Assembly (NCBI RefSeq): GCF_026810505.1
Contig: NZ_CP101750.1
Coordinates: 4,741,254-4,805,253, forward strand
Direction: 5' to 3'
Source of the DNA: Streptomyces sp. Je 1-369
GTDB lineage: Bacteria > Actinomycetota > Actinomycetes > Streptomycetales > Streptomycetaceae
DNA length: 64,000 bases
Program-made: the position numbers and the translations under genes
The notes under the pieces: model-generated
What the model saw: only the letters and a program-made list of their open reading frames with translations
Databases searched by the model: none
What the model was told of the DNA's origin: nothing
Part shown: piece after piece, positions 1 to 8,620 of the stretch
Position numbering within the stretch: the first letter of the stretch is position 1
Layout of the letters: every line of letters starts with the position of its first letter

Positions 1-1078
1 TGTGCGGGGACAGCAGCGGCTGGCGTACGAAGCCGCTGCCGGCGCCCGCCGTGTCGCTGCCGGAGGACAGGGCGAGCGAGGCGTGGCTGTCGCGGTGGTC
101 GGGGAAGCCCTTGAGGCCGACGCCCGCCACCGGGTGCTCGCGCCACATGTCGGCGGCCGCTGCCCACATCGTGTAGCGGTCGGTCACCGACTGGTCGGGG
201 GTGTCCGTGACCTGGGTGATGCTGCTGAGGCGTTCCTGGAGCATCGCCGAGCCCACGCCGAATCCGGCGACCAGGACCACGGCGGCGGCCCCCGCGACCA
301 GCAGGATCCGGGCCGCGCGGCGCACCCCGGCGAGCACGAGCACCACGGCGCAGGCGGCCGCGGTGGCGATCCACGCGCCGCGGCTGAAGGACAGGGCGAG
401 CGGCACCGTGAGGAGGCCCGCGCACACCACCGCCGCCGTCCGCCGGCGCGGCGCGTGCGGCCGGAAGGCCAGTGCCAGCGCGCAGACCAGGCCGTACGAC
501 ACGACGGTGGCCATCCCCATGACGTCCGTGGAGCCGAACGTGCCGACGGCGCGGATGTCCTCGCCCATGTAGGAGGCGCCGGTGCCGGTGAGGTTCTGGT
601 GTACGCCGATGACGCCCTGCCACAGCCCGAGCCCGACGAACGACCAGGCGAGGAGGCGGAAGTGGTGGGCGTCGCGGATGAGCAGCAGGACGGCGGCCGG
701 TACGAGCACGAAGATCTGCAGGTAGCGGGCGGCCCCGGCGACGCCGGTCGCAGCGGACGAGGCGCCGAACGCCGCCGCGGTGATGCCGACGACCGGCAGT
801 CCGATGACGACGGCGGCGGTGCGGCTCAGCGGTCGCCGCCGGGACCGCACCGCGCGGACGACGCAGTACCCGACGACGAGGGCGGACACCGCGTCGGCCA
901 TGCCGCCGGTGCCGCCGCCGGAGGCCGCGCCCTCGGCGGGCGCGGGCAGGGCGAGCAGCGCGATCATGAGCACCACCGGCAGCACCGGGGCGCTCCGCCG
1001 CAGCCCGGGTGGCAGGGTGTCGCGCAGGTCCCGCGGGCGGGCGCCGGACGGGACGGCGGTGGACGGGGCGTGGGTCAC
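1..1078 (-). CDS. O-antigen ligase/polymerase-like membrane protein (3' end outside window)
   Basis: The 359 visible codons encode a polytopic protein with about nine hydrophobic helices. A segment near residue 240 reads SFSRGAWIA, the short motif typical of the Wzy_C/O-antigen ligase family. A large extracytoplasmic-type stretch follows, with TDRYTMWAAA and HPVAGVGLKGF, which is the usual family signature before the catalytic loop. Such proteins polymerise or ligate lipid-linked sugar chains at the membrane. The start is a GTG preceded by GGGGAG, four bases after the stop of the glycosylphosphotransferase gene, so the two are one transcript. Together with the two upstream genes it looks like part of an exopolysaccharide locus continuing to the left. 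The C-terminus is not in the window, so ligase and polymerase cannot be told apart. Confidence 0.75.
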   Translation of the reverse strand, partial: MTHAPSTAVPSGARPRDLRDTLPPGLRRSAPVLPVVLMIALLALPAPAEGAASGGGTGGMADAVSALVVGYCVVRAVRSRRRPLSRTAAVVIGLPVVGITAAAFGASSAATGVAGAARYLQIFVLVPAAVLLLIRDAHHFRLLAWSFVGLGLWQGVIGVHQNLTGTGASYMGEDIRAVGTFGSTDVMGMATVVSYGLVCALALAFRPHAPRRRTAAVVCAGLLTVPLALSFSRGAWIATAAACAVVLVLAGVRRAARILLVAGAAAVVLVAGFGVGSAMLQERLSSITQVTDTPDQSVTDRYTMWAAAADMWREHPVAGVGLKGFPDHRDSHASLALSSGSDTAGAGSGFVRQPLLSPH

Positions 1079-1082
1079 CGGC

Positions 1083-2582
1083 TCAGCTCCCCGTGCGGCG
1101 GACGAGGCAGCCGAGGGTGCGCAGCAGGATGCACAGGTCCTGCCAGAACGACCAGCTGTCGATGTAGGCGTTGTCGTAGCGGCACCGGTCCTCGATGGAG
1201 GTGTCGCCGCGCAGTCCGTGGATCTGGGCAAGTCCTGTGATGCCGGTGGGCATGCGGTGCCGGTGGGCGTAGTCCGGATAGGTCTGGCTGAACTGCGTGA
1301 CGAAGAACGGCCGTTCGGGACGCGGGCCGACCAGGCTTATGTCGCCGCGCAGCACGTTCCACAGCTGGGGCAGCTCGTCGAGCGAGGTGCCGCGCAGGAA
1401 CCGGCAGAACGCGCTCATCCGGTGCTCGTCGGCGACGCTCCACCGGGTCGCGGCCTCCTGCGGGTCGGCGGGCCTGTGGGTGCGGAACTTGAGGAGGGTG
1501 AACAGCCGTCCGTCCTTGCCGACGCGCTCCTGACGGAAGATCACGCCGGGCCCCTCGACGGTCCGCAGCACCAGCGCGCAGGTCGCGAGGACCGGCGCGG
1601 CCGCGAGCAGCAGGACTCCGGAGACGGCGATGTCCAGGAGCCGCTTGCCGACGCTGGTCCCGCGGGTCCTGGCGGGCGTCAGGGAGCGGCAGGAGAACCC
1701 GGCCACGTACCGCCGCGGTCCGTCCGGCACGGGCAGCGGGTCCGCGTGGCGTGCTTCGAGCTCCCACAGGTCGCAGCCGAGGCCGTGCAGGACCGGCAGC
1801 CATCCGGCGGGTCCGGGGCCGTGCCCGGCGACGATCAGCACCGCGCCGACGTCGTTCTGGATCACCGCACGGTGGAGTTCGTCCTCCGTGCACAGCAGGG
1901 GGAGTTCGGGTCCGGGCCCGGTCTGCGTCTCGGTGCCGCCCTCCTTGTCCTGCGGGGGGTCCGCGGTCTCGCTCACGATGCCGACCGGCCGCATGCCGCA
2001 GCCGGGGCGCCGCAGCAGCGCGGCCGCCACCCCGCGGGCCTGGCCGCTCGGCCCGAGGACGAGGACCGGCCGGGGCCTGCGCACGGTGGCTGCCCGCCGG
2101 TGCCGGTGGACGAGCGCGCGTCCGCAGAGGCTCAGCAGGCACTGGGCCGCGGCCATGCCGAGCAGCGTCCGCGGGGCGAGCGGCCCCACCGCGGGCAGGG
2201 CGGTGGCCAGGACCGCGGTGACCGACCAGGCGAGCACGATCCGCCCGGTGAGCGACGGCAACTGCCCGAGCGTGTCGGGCAGCGCGGCGTACTCGTACAA
2301 CCGGCCCTGCACGTTCAGTGCCAGTACGCCGAGCACGAGCAGCGGGGCGAGGACGGCCTGCCGGAGCGGGTCGTCGAGCGGCAGCAGGGCGGCCAGGGCG
2401 GCGGCGCAGTCGACGGCCACGAGGGCCGCGGCCGAGCGGCGTTGCCGGGCCGGGAGCCGTGCCGCCGCCGCGCCGCGCAGGACCGTCGCCTCGCGTGGCG
2501 CGACGACGAAGGTGCCGGGCGGGGCCTGGGTGTCCTGCCGTGCCTGAGCCGATGAGGATGCAACGGTCCGTTCCGCACTCAC
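1083..2582 (-). CDS. Exopolysaccharide polyprenyl glycosylphosphotransferase
   Basis: This 499-residue protein has the two-part architecture of the WcaJ/CpsE family. The N-terminal half has four hydrophobic helices followed by a nucleotide-binding-like segment (VLVLGPSGQARG). The C-terminal half is a bacterial sugar transferase domain with a fifth membrane segment, then FRQERVGKDGRLFTLLKFRT, GTSLDELPQLWNVLRGD and SLVGPRPERP. The family moves a hexose-1-phosphate from a UDP-sugar to undecaprenyl phosphate, the first step of building an exopolysaccharide repeat. The same frame stays open much further upstream. The GTG at 2582 is chosen because it overlaps the stop of the preceding glycosyltransferase (GTGA), which indicates translational coupling. 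Confidence 0.88.
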   Translation of the reverse strand: MSAERTVASSSAQARQDTQAPPGTFVVAPREATVLRGAAAARLPARQRRSAAALVAVDCAAALAALLPLDDPLRQAVLAPLLVLGVLALNVQGRLYEYAALPDTLGQLPSLTGRIVLAWSVTAVLATALPAVGPLAPRTLLGMAAAQCLLSLCGRALVHRHRRAATVRRPRPVLVLGPSGQARGVAAALLRRPGCGMRPVGIVSETADPPQDKEGGTETQTGPGPELPLLCTEDELHRAVIQNDVGAVLIVAGHGPGPAGWLPVLHGLGCDLWELEARHADPLPVPDGPRRYVAGFSCRSLTPARTRGTSVGKRLLDIAVSGVLLLAAAPVLATCALVLRTVEGPGVIFRQERVGKDGRLFTLLKFRTHRPADPQEAATRWSVADEHRMSAFCRFLRGTSLDELPQLWNVLRGDISLVGPRPERPFFVTQFSQTYPDYAHRHRMPTGITGLAQIHGLRGDTSIEDRCRYDNAYIDSWSFWQDLCILLRTLGCLVRRTGS

Positions 2583-3715
2583 GTCGTGCTGCACTCCCTG
2601 TACTCGGTGGGCGCCGTGCCCAGAAGCTCGCCGTACACCGCGTCGACCGCGGCCGCGGCGCGCCGTGCGTCGTGGTGGTCCAGTACGTGCTCGCGGCCCC
2701 GCCGACCCAGCGCGTCCCGCAGCCGCCCGTCCCGCAGCAGGGTGACCAGGGCCCGCGCCAGCGCGCCGGGGTCCTCCGGGGGTACGAGGGAGTACGGGCG
2801 GTGGGACGGCGGCAGGCTCTCCCGGGCCCCGTCCACGTCGGTGACGACGACCGGACGGCCGCAGGCCATGGCTTCGAGCGGGGCCAGTGCCATGCCCTCC
2901 CAGCGGGACGGCAGGACGACCACGTCGGCCGCCCGGTACCAGGGCGCGGCGTCGGCGGCCGCCCCCGCGAAGGCCACCCGGGGGCCTGCCCGTTCCCGCA
3001 GCCGTGCGTCGTCGGGCCCGTCCCCGACCAGGACGAGGCGGGCGTCGGGCACCTGCGCGGCCACCGACGGCCAGGCGCGCAGGAGTACGTCCTGTCCCTT
3101 CTGTCGGCAGAGCCTGCCGACGCACACCACCAGCGGGACGTGCGTGGGGTCCTGCCCGGAGGGCGCGAACCGGTCGGTGTCCACGCCGTTGGGGATCACC
3201 TGGTACGAGCCGGAGATACCGGCGCGGCGGCCGGTCACCCACTCGGCCTCGCTGACGCAGACGATGCGGGCCGCCCATCGCGCGGCACGGCGCTCCCACA
3301 GGCGGGCGAGGAACGCGGTGGGGCCGCCGACCGCCTCGAAGGACCAGGCGTGCGGCTGGAACACCGTGGGAATGCTGCCGCGCAGCGCGAGACGTGCGGC
3401 GAGCCCGGCCTTGGCGCTGTGGGCGTGGACGAGGCCGGGCCGGACGTCGCCGATGACGCGCCGCAGCTCCCGCACCTCGCCCGGGAGACCGCGGCCGGGG
3501 GAGCGGGACGCCGTCCAGGGGTGTACGTGGACGCCGGCGCCGATGGCGCGCAGCGCGTCGGGCAGGAAACCGTCCGGGGGACAGGCCACGTGCACGTCGG
3601 TGCCGGTGGCGGCCTGGGCGGCGGCCAGGTCGACGACGACCCGTGCCACGCCGCCGTCCACGGGCTGGCTGACGTGCAGGACCCGTGGGGGGCGGGGTGC
3701 TGAAGGCAGAGGCAT
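2579..3715 (-). CDS. Glycosyltransferase family 4 (GT-B fold)
   Basis: The 378-residue protein has the GT-B layout: an N-terminal acceptor domain opening with VLHVSQPVDGGVARVV, then a C-terminal donor domain with NGVDTDRF, GRLCRQKGQDVLL and the retaining E-x7-E element in EGMALAPLEA followed by GRPVVVTDVDG. It should add a sugar from a nucleotide donor to a lipid-linked intermediate at the cytoplasmic membrane face. The ATG at 3715 is preceded by GAAGGAGA. It is the first gene of a three-gene leftward operon whose next genes are the priming transferase and the polymerase/ligase. The sugar specificity cannot be read from the sequence. Confidence 0.87.
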   Translation of the reverse strand: MPLPSAPRPPRVLHVSQPVDGGVARVVVDLAAAQAATGTDVHVACPPDGFLPDALRAIGAGVHVHPWTASRSPGRGLPGEVRELRRVIGDVRPGLVHAHSAKAGLAARLALRGSIPTVFQPHAWSFEAVGGPTAFLARLWERRAARWAARIVCVSEAEWVTGRRAGISGSYQVIPNGVDTDRFAPSGQDPTHVPLVVCVGRLCRQKGQDVLLRAWPSVAAQVPDARLVLVGDGPDDARLRERAGPRVAFAGAAADAAPWYRAADVVVLPSRWEGMALAPLEAMACGRPVVVTDVDGARESLPPSHRPYSLVPPEDPGALARALVTLLRDGRLRDALGRRGREHVLDHHDARRAAAAVDAVYGELLGTAPTEYRECSTT

Positions 3716-4238
3716 GCGCGTCTCCTTCGAGTCGGTGCGGGGCACCGCGGATTCGGAGCGGGGCAACGGTGCTGGGGGGTTGCCGACTAGCGCTTCGCGC
3801 CGACGGCGGCGAAGACCGCGCCGACCGGGGCCTCGGCGATGACCCCGCCGTGCTGCGGCGCTCTGCATCGCTGTGCGAAATCGATGCGTGTCCCGATGAC
3901 GAACACGCGACGCAGGCCCGGGGAGTGACGCATGGCGGCGTTGGCCTTCCGAGTGTGTGAACTTCGAACCACAGCGGAGATAACGGGGTTTCGCCCTGTT
4001 TGCACGAACCTGAAGGCGTATGACTGGAATGCCCTAAAGGGCAGCGCCACTGTAGCCGTTGACGCGGGAGGCTCGGCCGACCTCCGCGCGTGTGTCGGAT
4101 TGGTGAAGGTCGGTCCCGCAATGGTTGCCGTCGCGCATCACCCGTCTGGGCGCACAACTCGGCACCGAGGTCGGCAGTTGATCCCTCCAGACGGGCAGCC
4201 CGCCCGTACGTCGCATCATCACCAAGGAGCAGCACTCC
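3716..4238. other. Intergenic region between exopolysaccharide operon and chaplin gene
   Basis: This divergent region of about 520 bases has lower GC in its middle part (about 3950-4050) than the flanking genes. It must hold the promoters for the leftward glycosyltransferase operon and the rightward chaplin gene. Short open frames exist on both strands, but none has convincing codon bias with a ribosome binding site. No repeat or RNA gene was recognised. Confidence 0.5.
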
Positions 4239-4478
4239 ATGTCCCGTACCACCAAGGCTCTTGCCCTGTCCGCTGTCGCCGTCGCCGCCGTGGCCGGCTC
4301 CGCGGGCGTCGCTGCCGCCGACAGCGGCGCGCAGGGCGCTGCCACCAACTCCCCCGGCGTGATCTCGGGCAACAACGCTCAGGTGCCGATCCACGTCCCC
4401 GTCAACGTGTGCGGCAACAGCGTCAACGTCATCGGCCTGCTGAACCCCGCGTTCGGCAACCAGTGCGCCAACGACTGA
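4239..4478 (+). CDS. Short chaplin (ChpH-like)
   Basis: This 79-residue protein is a Sec signal peptide (about residues 1-27, ending AAAD) followed by a single chaplin domain. The domain shows SPGVISGN, VPIHVPVNVCGNSVNVIG and LLNPAFGNQC, with the two cysteines that form an intramolecular disulphide in ChpD-H. Short chaplins are secreted, assemble into amyloid-like films at the air-water interface and help aerial hyphae escape the medium. The absence of a sortase motif shows it is a freely secreted short form. The ATG is preceded by AAGGAG. A strong terminator follows directly, so it is probably a single-gene transcript. Confidence 0.95.
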   Translation: MSRTTKALALSAVAVAAVAGSAGVAAADSGAQGAATNSPGVISGNNAQVPIHVPVNVCGNSVNVIGLLNPAFGNQCAND

Positions 4479-4493
4479 CGCACCGTCGGTTCT

Positions 4494-4529
4494 GAACGGC
4501 CGTCCCCGCGAAAGCGGGGGCGGCCGTTC
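4494..4529 (+). terminator. Rho-independent-type terminator of the chaplin gene
   Basis: A 16-bp stem (GAACGGCCGTCCCCGC pairing with GCGGGGGCGGCCGTTC, one G-U pair) closes on a GAAA tetraloop 15 bases after the chaplin stop codon. There is no long T-run, as is usual in Streptomyces. Confidence 0.85.
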
Positions 4530-4761
4530 CGCGTTCCGGCGCGGAGCCCGGCACCACCGCTCCGGTGTGACCGGTGGTACCCCGAATGGAGTGCGCCGCG
4601 CCGAACGCCCGACCGACCGTCAGATCCCCGTCCCACCAGCGCAGATGCCCGTACGGGCCACCGCGACCCGCCGATGCGTTCCGCGGCCGCTCGGTTGCGG
4701 ACGGCGTGCGCCGCTTTCACGGTGATCACACGATCTGATGCATCACCGAAAGGGAGACACC

Positions 4762-5394
4762 ATGCGCGCTCTGCCTGTACGGCGCCTCGCGACCACCACC
4801 CTGTGTGCCGCGCTGCTTCTCGGCACGGCAGGACCGGCCCTCGCCTCCGAGGGCGACGCCTCCCGCGACCCGGCCAGTACCGCCCCGCGCGCACCCGCGG
4901 CGCCGGACCCGATGGCTCAGGTCCAGCAGCTGACCAACATCGCCGGTGTCCTGACCCCCGTCACCGCCCTGCTGACCGCCGTACTGAAGGCGCCGGGCAA
5001 CAAGCTCTCCGCCGAAGAGGTCAAGAAGCACACCGAAGCGGTGAAGAAGGCCATCGAGACGGCGGCCAAGCCGCCGGCCAAGGGAGCCTCCGAAGCCGTC
5101 CCCGAGGTGGTCCCCGAGACGGCCCCCGGGACGCCCCTCGGGGCGGCTTCCAAGACCGCGGGCCGTGCCGCGAAGGCGCCGCTCGACGCCAAGGCCGACG
5201 CCCTGGCCGCGCTGCAGAAGGCGGTGGACGGCCTGCTCAAGGCGGCCGCCGCGGGAGACGCCAAGGCCGTCGTCGCGCAGGTCCCGGTGGTCCTCACCGG
5301 CGTCGTCAACTTCCTCGTCGCCTCCGTCCTCGGCGGCGGCCTGCCCGCGCCCAACCTGCCGGGCCTGCCGCCGCTGCCCAAGCTGCCCGCCTGA
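4762..5394 (+). CDS. Secreted alanine/lysine/proline-rich protein of unknown function
   Basis: The 210-residue product starts with a clear Sec signal peptide (RALPVRRLATTTLCAALLLG, cleavage after ALA near residue 29). A helical mature region rich in Ala, Lys and Pro follows. It contains hydrophobic helices (ITNIAGVLTPVTALLTAVL-like near residue 65 and PVVLTGVVNFLVASVLGG near the end) and a C-terminal proline run. I do not recognise a named family. The ATG at 4762 is preferred over an ATG 24 bases earlier because AAAGGGAGA lies just ahead of it. Its place between a chaplin and another small secreted protein suggests a surface or development-linked role, which is inference. Confidence 0.75.
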   Translation: MRALPVRRLATTTLCAALLLGTAGPALASEGDASRDPASTAPRAPAAPDPMAQVQQLTNIAGVLTPVTALLTAVLKAPGNKLSAEEVKKHTEAVKKAIETAAKPPAKGASEAVPEVVPETAPGTPLGAASKTAGRAAKAPLDAKADALAALQKAVDGLLKAAAAGDAKAVVAQVPVVLTGVVNFLVASVLGGGLPAPNLPGLPPLPKLPA

Positions 5395-5532
5395 TCCGCC
5401 GGGATCAGGGAAGTTTCAGGGCCAGGGGTTTCCGGACCGGCGCGCGCTCGTTAGTACCGAAGTAAGAGACATCAGGCGAACGATGCCTGAACGGTGCTCC
5501 CAAAGGCGGCGCGCGTCGCCAAAGAAAGGAAC

Positions 5533-5820
5533 ATGATGAAGGCCCTGAAGGCTGCTGCAGTTCTTGCCGGTTCGATCGCCATGGCCGGCTCCGCCGCGCC
5601 CGCGTTCGCCGCTGACCTGGTGCCCACCAGCCTGAACGGTGGCCTCGAAACCATTGCGGGACAGACCCCGCACCTGCTCGACACCAAGCCGGTGAGCACC
5701 AACATGCTCGACACCGAGAACAAGGACTCGGTCGTCAGCACGGTCAAGGACACCACGGAGGGCCTGAACTCCGCGGGCGGCCCCACGGAGCTCCTCGGCG
5801 GGCTTCCCCTCGCCCAGTAG
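5533..5820 (+). CDS. Small secreted protein, unknown function
   Basis: This 95-residue product has a Sec signal peptide (MMKALKAAAVLAGSIAMAG, cleavage after AFA). The mature part of about 68 residues is Thr/Asp/Leu-rich, with the recurring LLDTKP / MLDTEN / LLGG pattern. GAAAGGAAC precedes two adjacent ATG codons, and either could start it. It lacks the conserved residues of rodlins and chaplins. The mature parts of this gene and the one at 9185-9472 are similarly small and hydrophilic, but I see no reliable homology between them. Confidence 0.7.
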   Translation: MMKALKAAAVLAGSIAMAGSAAPAFAADLVPTSLNGGLETIAGQTPHLLDTKPVSTNMLDTENKDSVVSTVKDTTEGLNSAGGPTELLGGLPLAQ

Positions 5821-5896
5821 AAGCCGCTCCGTTCCCGGGAGAGCAAACGTTTCTGGCCGGGACAGCGCATGCGAACCGCCAGCGCCCCGTGCGCGC

Positions 5897-5930
5897 AAGG
5901 GCCGGTCACCTCTTCCACGGACCGGCCCTT
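5897..5930. terminator. Inverted repeat, probable terminator
   Basis: AAGGGCCGGT and ACCGGCCCTT form a perfect 10-bp stem with a 14-base loop, 77 bases after the stop of the small secreted protein gene. Confidence 0.6.
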
Positions 5931-6086
5931 CGGCGTGTCCGTACGGCACGTCCACGCGGCGTGTCCGTACGGCCGTCAGCTCCGCGGCCGACCGGGTGAC
6001 CCCATCGTGTGATGGCGTTTTCGCGTTGGGCCACACGGGTGACAACGGGCCCGGGCCCGTAAGCCCACGTCTATACGGTTCCCCTC

Positions 6087-6587
6087 ATGACCTCAACTTC
6101 CAGCGAACAGCGCCCCTTCCAAGTAACTGATCTGGGAACCCTGGCTGTTCTCGCCTGGAGCGGTGAACACCCCGAGGAGGACAAGGACATGCCCTTTCTG
6201 CTGGCCTACTCCCTCGGTGACACCGAGGGCGGCCCGGAGGCCACCGCCGAAGCGATGCGCCGCCTCCTCGGCGACGCGGGACTGCCCATCGGCGGTCCGC
6301 TCCTCGACGGCGCGCGCAACCCCTCCCTGCCGGTCAGCCTCCTCGTCCAGGGCGACCAGGCCGTGGTCAACATGCCCCTCCTGAACGCCCAGTGCGTGGC
6401 GCCGCCGGAGTGGCTCGCCGCCGTCAAGAAGCGCGGTCACGCCTACTTCATGGCCACCACGCGCGCGTGGCCCGACGCCAAGCCGGGCGAGCCCGTCTCC
6501 GAGGAGCGCCTCACCGAGTTCGCCGGGGACGAGGAGACCATGCTCAACGCCGCGCACTGCCTGCTGCCCGCACGCAGCCTGCGCTGA
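6087..6587 (+). CDS. DUF5949 family protein
   Basis: The 166-residue soluble protein matches, from memory, the actinobacterial DUF5949 family: an N-terminal FQVTDLGTLAVLAWSGE stretch, then MPFLLAYSLGD and VVNMPLLNAQCVAPPEWL. It has no signal peptide or membrane segment. The biochemical function of the family is unknown to me. Its stop overlaps the ATG of the VKOR gene (TGATG), so the two are translationally coupled and open a four-gene run ending in tyrosinase. Confidence 0.7.
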   Translation: MTSTSSEQRPFQVTDLGTLAVLAWSGEHPEEDKDMPFLLAYSLGDTEGGPEATAEAMRRLLGDAGLPIGGPLLDGARNPSLPVSLLVQGDQAVVNMPLLNAQCVAPPEWLAAVKKRGHAYFMATTRAWPDAKPGEPVSEERLTEFAGDEETMLNAAHCLLPARSLR

Positions 6588-7255
6588 TGAGCCGCACCAC
6601 CGACCTGCCGCACCGGGTACCGCTCCAAGCCGTCGGCGACTCCCGTGGGGCGCGCCCGGCGCCCGACGCCCCCGCACGCGTCTCCACCGCCGGCTGGCGG
6701 CTCGGCCTGCTCCTCGCGGTCACCGGCACGGCGGGGCTCCTGGCCGCCTGGGTCATCACCCTCGACAAGCTCCACCTCATGAAGGACCCGGACTACGTCC
6801 CCGGGTGCAGCCTCAACCCCGTGGTCGCCTGCGGCAGCATCATGCAGAGCGAGCAGGCCGCGGCCTTCGGATTCCCCAATCCGATGCTGGGACTCGTCGC
6901 CTACGCCGTCGTCATCTGCGTCGGCGCCGGACTGATCGGGGGCGCGCGCTTTCCCCGCTGGTACTGGCTGACCTTCAACGCGGGCACCGCATTCGGCGTC
7001 GTCTTCTGCGGCTGGCTGCAATTCCAGTCCCTCTACCGCATCCATTCCCTCTGCCTGTGGTGCTGCCTCGCCTGGGCCGCCACCACGCTCATGTTCTGGT
7101 ACGTGACAGCGCACAACGTACGGTCCCGATTCCTGCCCGCACCCCGGTGGCTGCGTACCGCCCTCGGCGAATTCACGTGGGTATTTCCCACCCTGCACCT
7201 GGGCGTCGTCGGAATGCTGATCCTGACGCGCTGGTGGGACTTCTGGACCGCCTGA
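6587..7255 (+). CDS. Vitamin K epoxide reductase (VKOR) family membrane protein
   Basis: The 222-residue protein has an N-terminal cytoplasmic tail and four to five membrane helices. It carries the VKOR cysteine set: a loop pair in GCSLNPVVACG and the CLWC active-site motif late in the protein. Bacterial VKOR homologues replace DsbB, passing electrons from a periplasmic thioredoxin-like oxidase to quinone and so driving disulphide formation outside the membrane. No DsbA-like partner is encoded beside it. It sits between DUF5949 (overlapping) and the tyrosinase chaperone gene (25 bases), which suggests co-transcription. Confidence 0.88.
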   Translation: MSRTTDLPHRVPLQAVGDSRGARPAPDAPARVSTAGWRLGLLLAVTGTAGLLAAWVITLDKLHLMKDPDYVPGCSLNPVVACGSIMQSEQAAAFGFPNPMLGLVAYAVVICVGAGLIGGARFPRWYWLTFNAGTAFGVVFCGWLQFQSLYRIHSLCLWCCLAWAATTLMFWYVTAHNVRSRFLPAPRWLRTALGEFTWVFPTLHLGVVGMLILTRWWDFWTA

Positions 7256-7280
7256 CAGGAACCGTCGACGAAAGGACGCC

Positions 7281-7658
7281 ATGGGCTCCCCGTTCCTCGA
7301 CCGCATGACCCGCCGCCACCTCATCGGCACGGCGGCCGCGGCGTGCCTCGCCGCCGCCGGGATCGCCCGCGCCGTACCGGACACGCCTCGGGCCGACCCG
7401 CCCGGCGACACACCGTTCGACGAGACGTACCAGGGGCGGCGCATCCAGGGCGAACCCATGGCCCACCAGGGCGGCCACACCTCCGGAGGCTGGCGGATCA
7501 CCGTCGACGGACGTCAGCTCGGCCTCATGCGCCGCGCCGACGGCAGCTACCTGAGCATGGTGGACCACTACCAGTCGTACGCGACACCGCTCGCCGCCGC
7601 GCGGGGAGCCGTCGACGAGCTCGGCCCCCTGCGCGCCCTCAGCGGCCGCCTCCACTGA
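7281..7658 (+). CDS. melC1: Tyrosinase cofactor/copper chaperone MelC1
   Basis: The 125-residue protein begins with a twin-arginine-type signal (TRRHLIGTAAAACLAAAG). It then shows the MelC1 signature: FDETYQGRRIQG, a histidine pair in HQGGH, and a C-terminal MRRADGSYLSMVDHYQSYATP. MelC1 binds apo-tyrosinase, delivers copper and carries the complex out through the Tat pathway, because tyrosinase itself lacks a signal. The usual histidine-rich insert is short here, with only two histidines, which is at the low end for the family. It lies ten bases ahead of melC2. Confidence 0.93.
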   Translation: MGSPFLDRMTRRHLIGTAAAACLAAAGIARAVPDTPRADPPGDTPFDETYQGRRIQGEPMAHQGGHTSGGWRITVDGRQLGLMRRADGSYLSMVDHYQSYATPLAAARGAVDELGPLRALSGRLH

Positions 7659-7668
7659 GGGGACGGTC

Positions 7669-8541
7669 ATGGCCCACACGCGCAGGAACCAGAGCAGCCT
7701 CAGCCGGGCCGAGCGGCGCCGCTTCGTCGACGCCGTGCTGAAACTGAAGCGCCGCGGCGAGTACGACGCGTTCGTCCGCACGCACATCGACTTCTACGTC
7801 TCGGACGGCGACGACCGCCTCCGCGTCGCCCACATGACCCCCTCGTTCTTCCCCTGGCACCGCCGGTTCCTGCTCGAATTCGAACGGGCCCTGCGGCGCA
7901 TGGACCCCGGCGTCACCGTCCCCTACTGGGACTGGACGGAGGACCGCGGGCGCGGCGGCACGCTGTGGGGCGCGGACCTGATGGGCGGCAACGGACGCCG
8001 GGGCGACCGGCAGGTCATGAGCGGCCCGTTCGCGTACCGGAGCGGGCACTGGACCATCAAGGAGGACGTCACCGACGGCGAGTTCCTCACCCGCGACCTC
8101 GGTCACCCCCGGGACCCCATCGACCTGCCCACGGCACGGGACGTGGCCCGGGCCATGGACGACCCCCGCTACGACGTGCCGCCCTGGGACTCCACGGCAC
8201 CCGGTGGCTTCCGCAACAAGCTGGAGGGCTGGACGTCGGCGCGCGGCACGGAACGGTGGCGCAACCACAACCGCGTCCACCGCTGGGTCGGCGGACACAT
8301 GCTGGGCGGCGCCTCCGTGAACGACCCGGTCTTCTGGCTCAACCACGCCTTCGTGGACCTGCTGTGGGACCGGTGGCAGCGCCGCCACCCCCGCTCCGCG
8401 CGCTACCTCCCGGAACAGCCGCCCGAGCCCGGCCGACCCCAGTACCGGCGCATCGTCGCCCGCCACGAGCCGATGCCGCCGTGGGACGTCAGTCCGGACG
8501 AACTCCTCGGCCACCAGGGGCTTTACGCGTACGGGGAGTAG
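7669..8541 (+). CDS. melC2: Tyrosinase MelC2
   Basis: This 290-residue type-3 copper enzyme hydroxylates monophenols and oxidises diphenols to quinones, giving melanin. CuA ligands are His39, His55 and His64 (THI, VAHM, FPWH). CuB ligands are His200, His204 and His226 (NHNRVH, NHAF). The family-typical VPYWDWTED and DPVFWLNHAFVD are present. No signal peptide is found, as expected for a protein exported with MelC1. The length is slightly above the usual 270-280 residues. A strong hairpin follows the gene. Confidence 0.96.
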   Translation: MAHTRRNQSSLSRAERRRFVDAVLKLKRRGEYDAFVRTHIDFYVSDGDDRLRVAHMTPSFFPWHRRFLLEFERALRRMDPGVTVPYWDWTEDRGRGGTLWGADLMGGNGRRGDRQVMSGPFAYRSGHWTIKEDVTDGEFLTRDLGHPRDPIDLPTARDVARAMDDPRYDVPPWDSTAPGGFRNKLEGWTSARGTERWRNHNRVHRWVGGHMLGGASVNDPVFWLNHAFVDLLWDRWQRRHPRSARYLPEQPPEPGRPQYRRIVARHEPMPPWDVSPDELLGHQGLYAYGE

Positions 8542-8578
8542 TGCGCGCGCCGCGCGGAGGCGCCCGGAGCACGACGAA

Positions 8579-8605
8579 GCCCCCGGTGGAACGCGCACCG
8601 GGGGC
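8579..8605. terminator. Bidirectional terminator between melC2 and chaplin
   Basis: GCCCCCGGTG and CACCGGGGGC form a perfect 10-bp stem with a 7-base loop. It lies between the convergent ends of melC2 (plus) and the chaplin gene (minus), so it can serve both. Confidence 0.8.
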
Positions 8606-8620
8606 GTCGTCAGGGTCGGA

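Noticed and set aside
1083..4394. A single long minus-strand protein of about 1100 residues
   Set aside because: Its first 600 residues are low-complexity Arg/Pro/Gly text antisense or out of frame to a real GT4 gene. Only the last 499 codons are coding.
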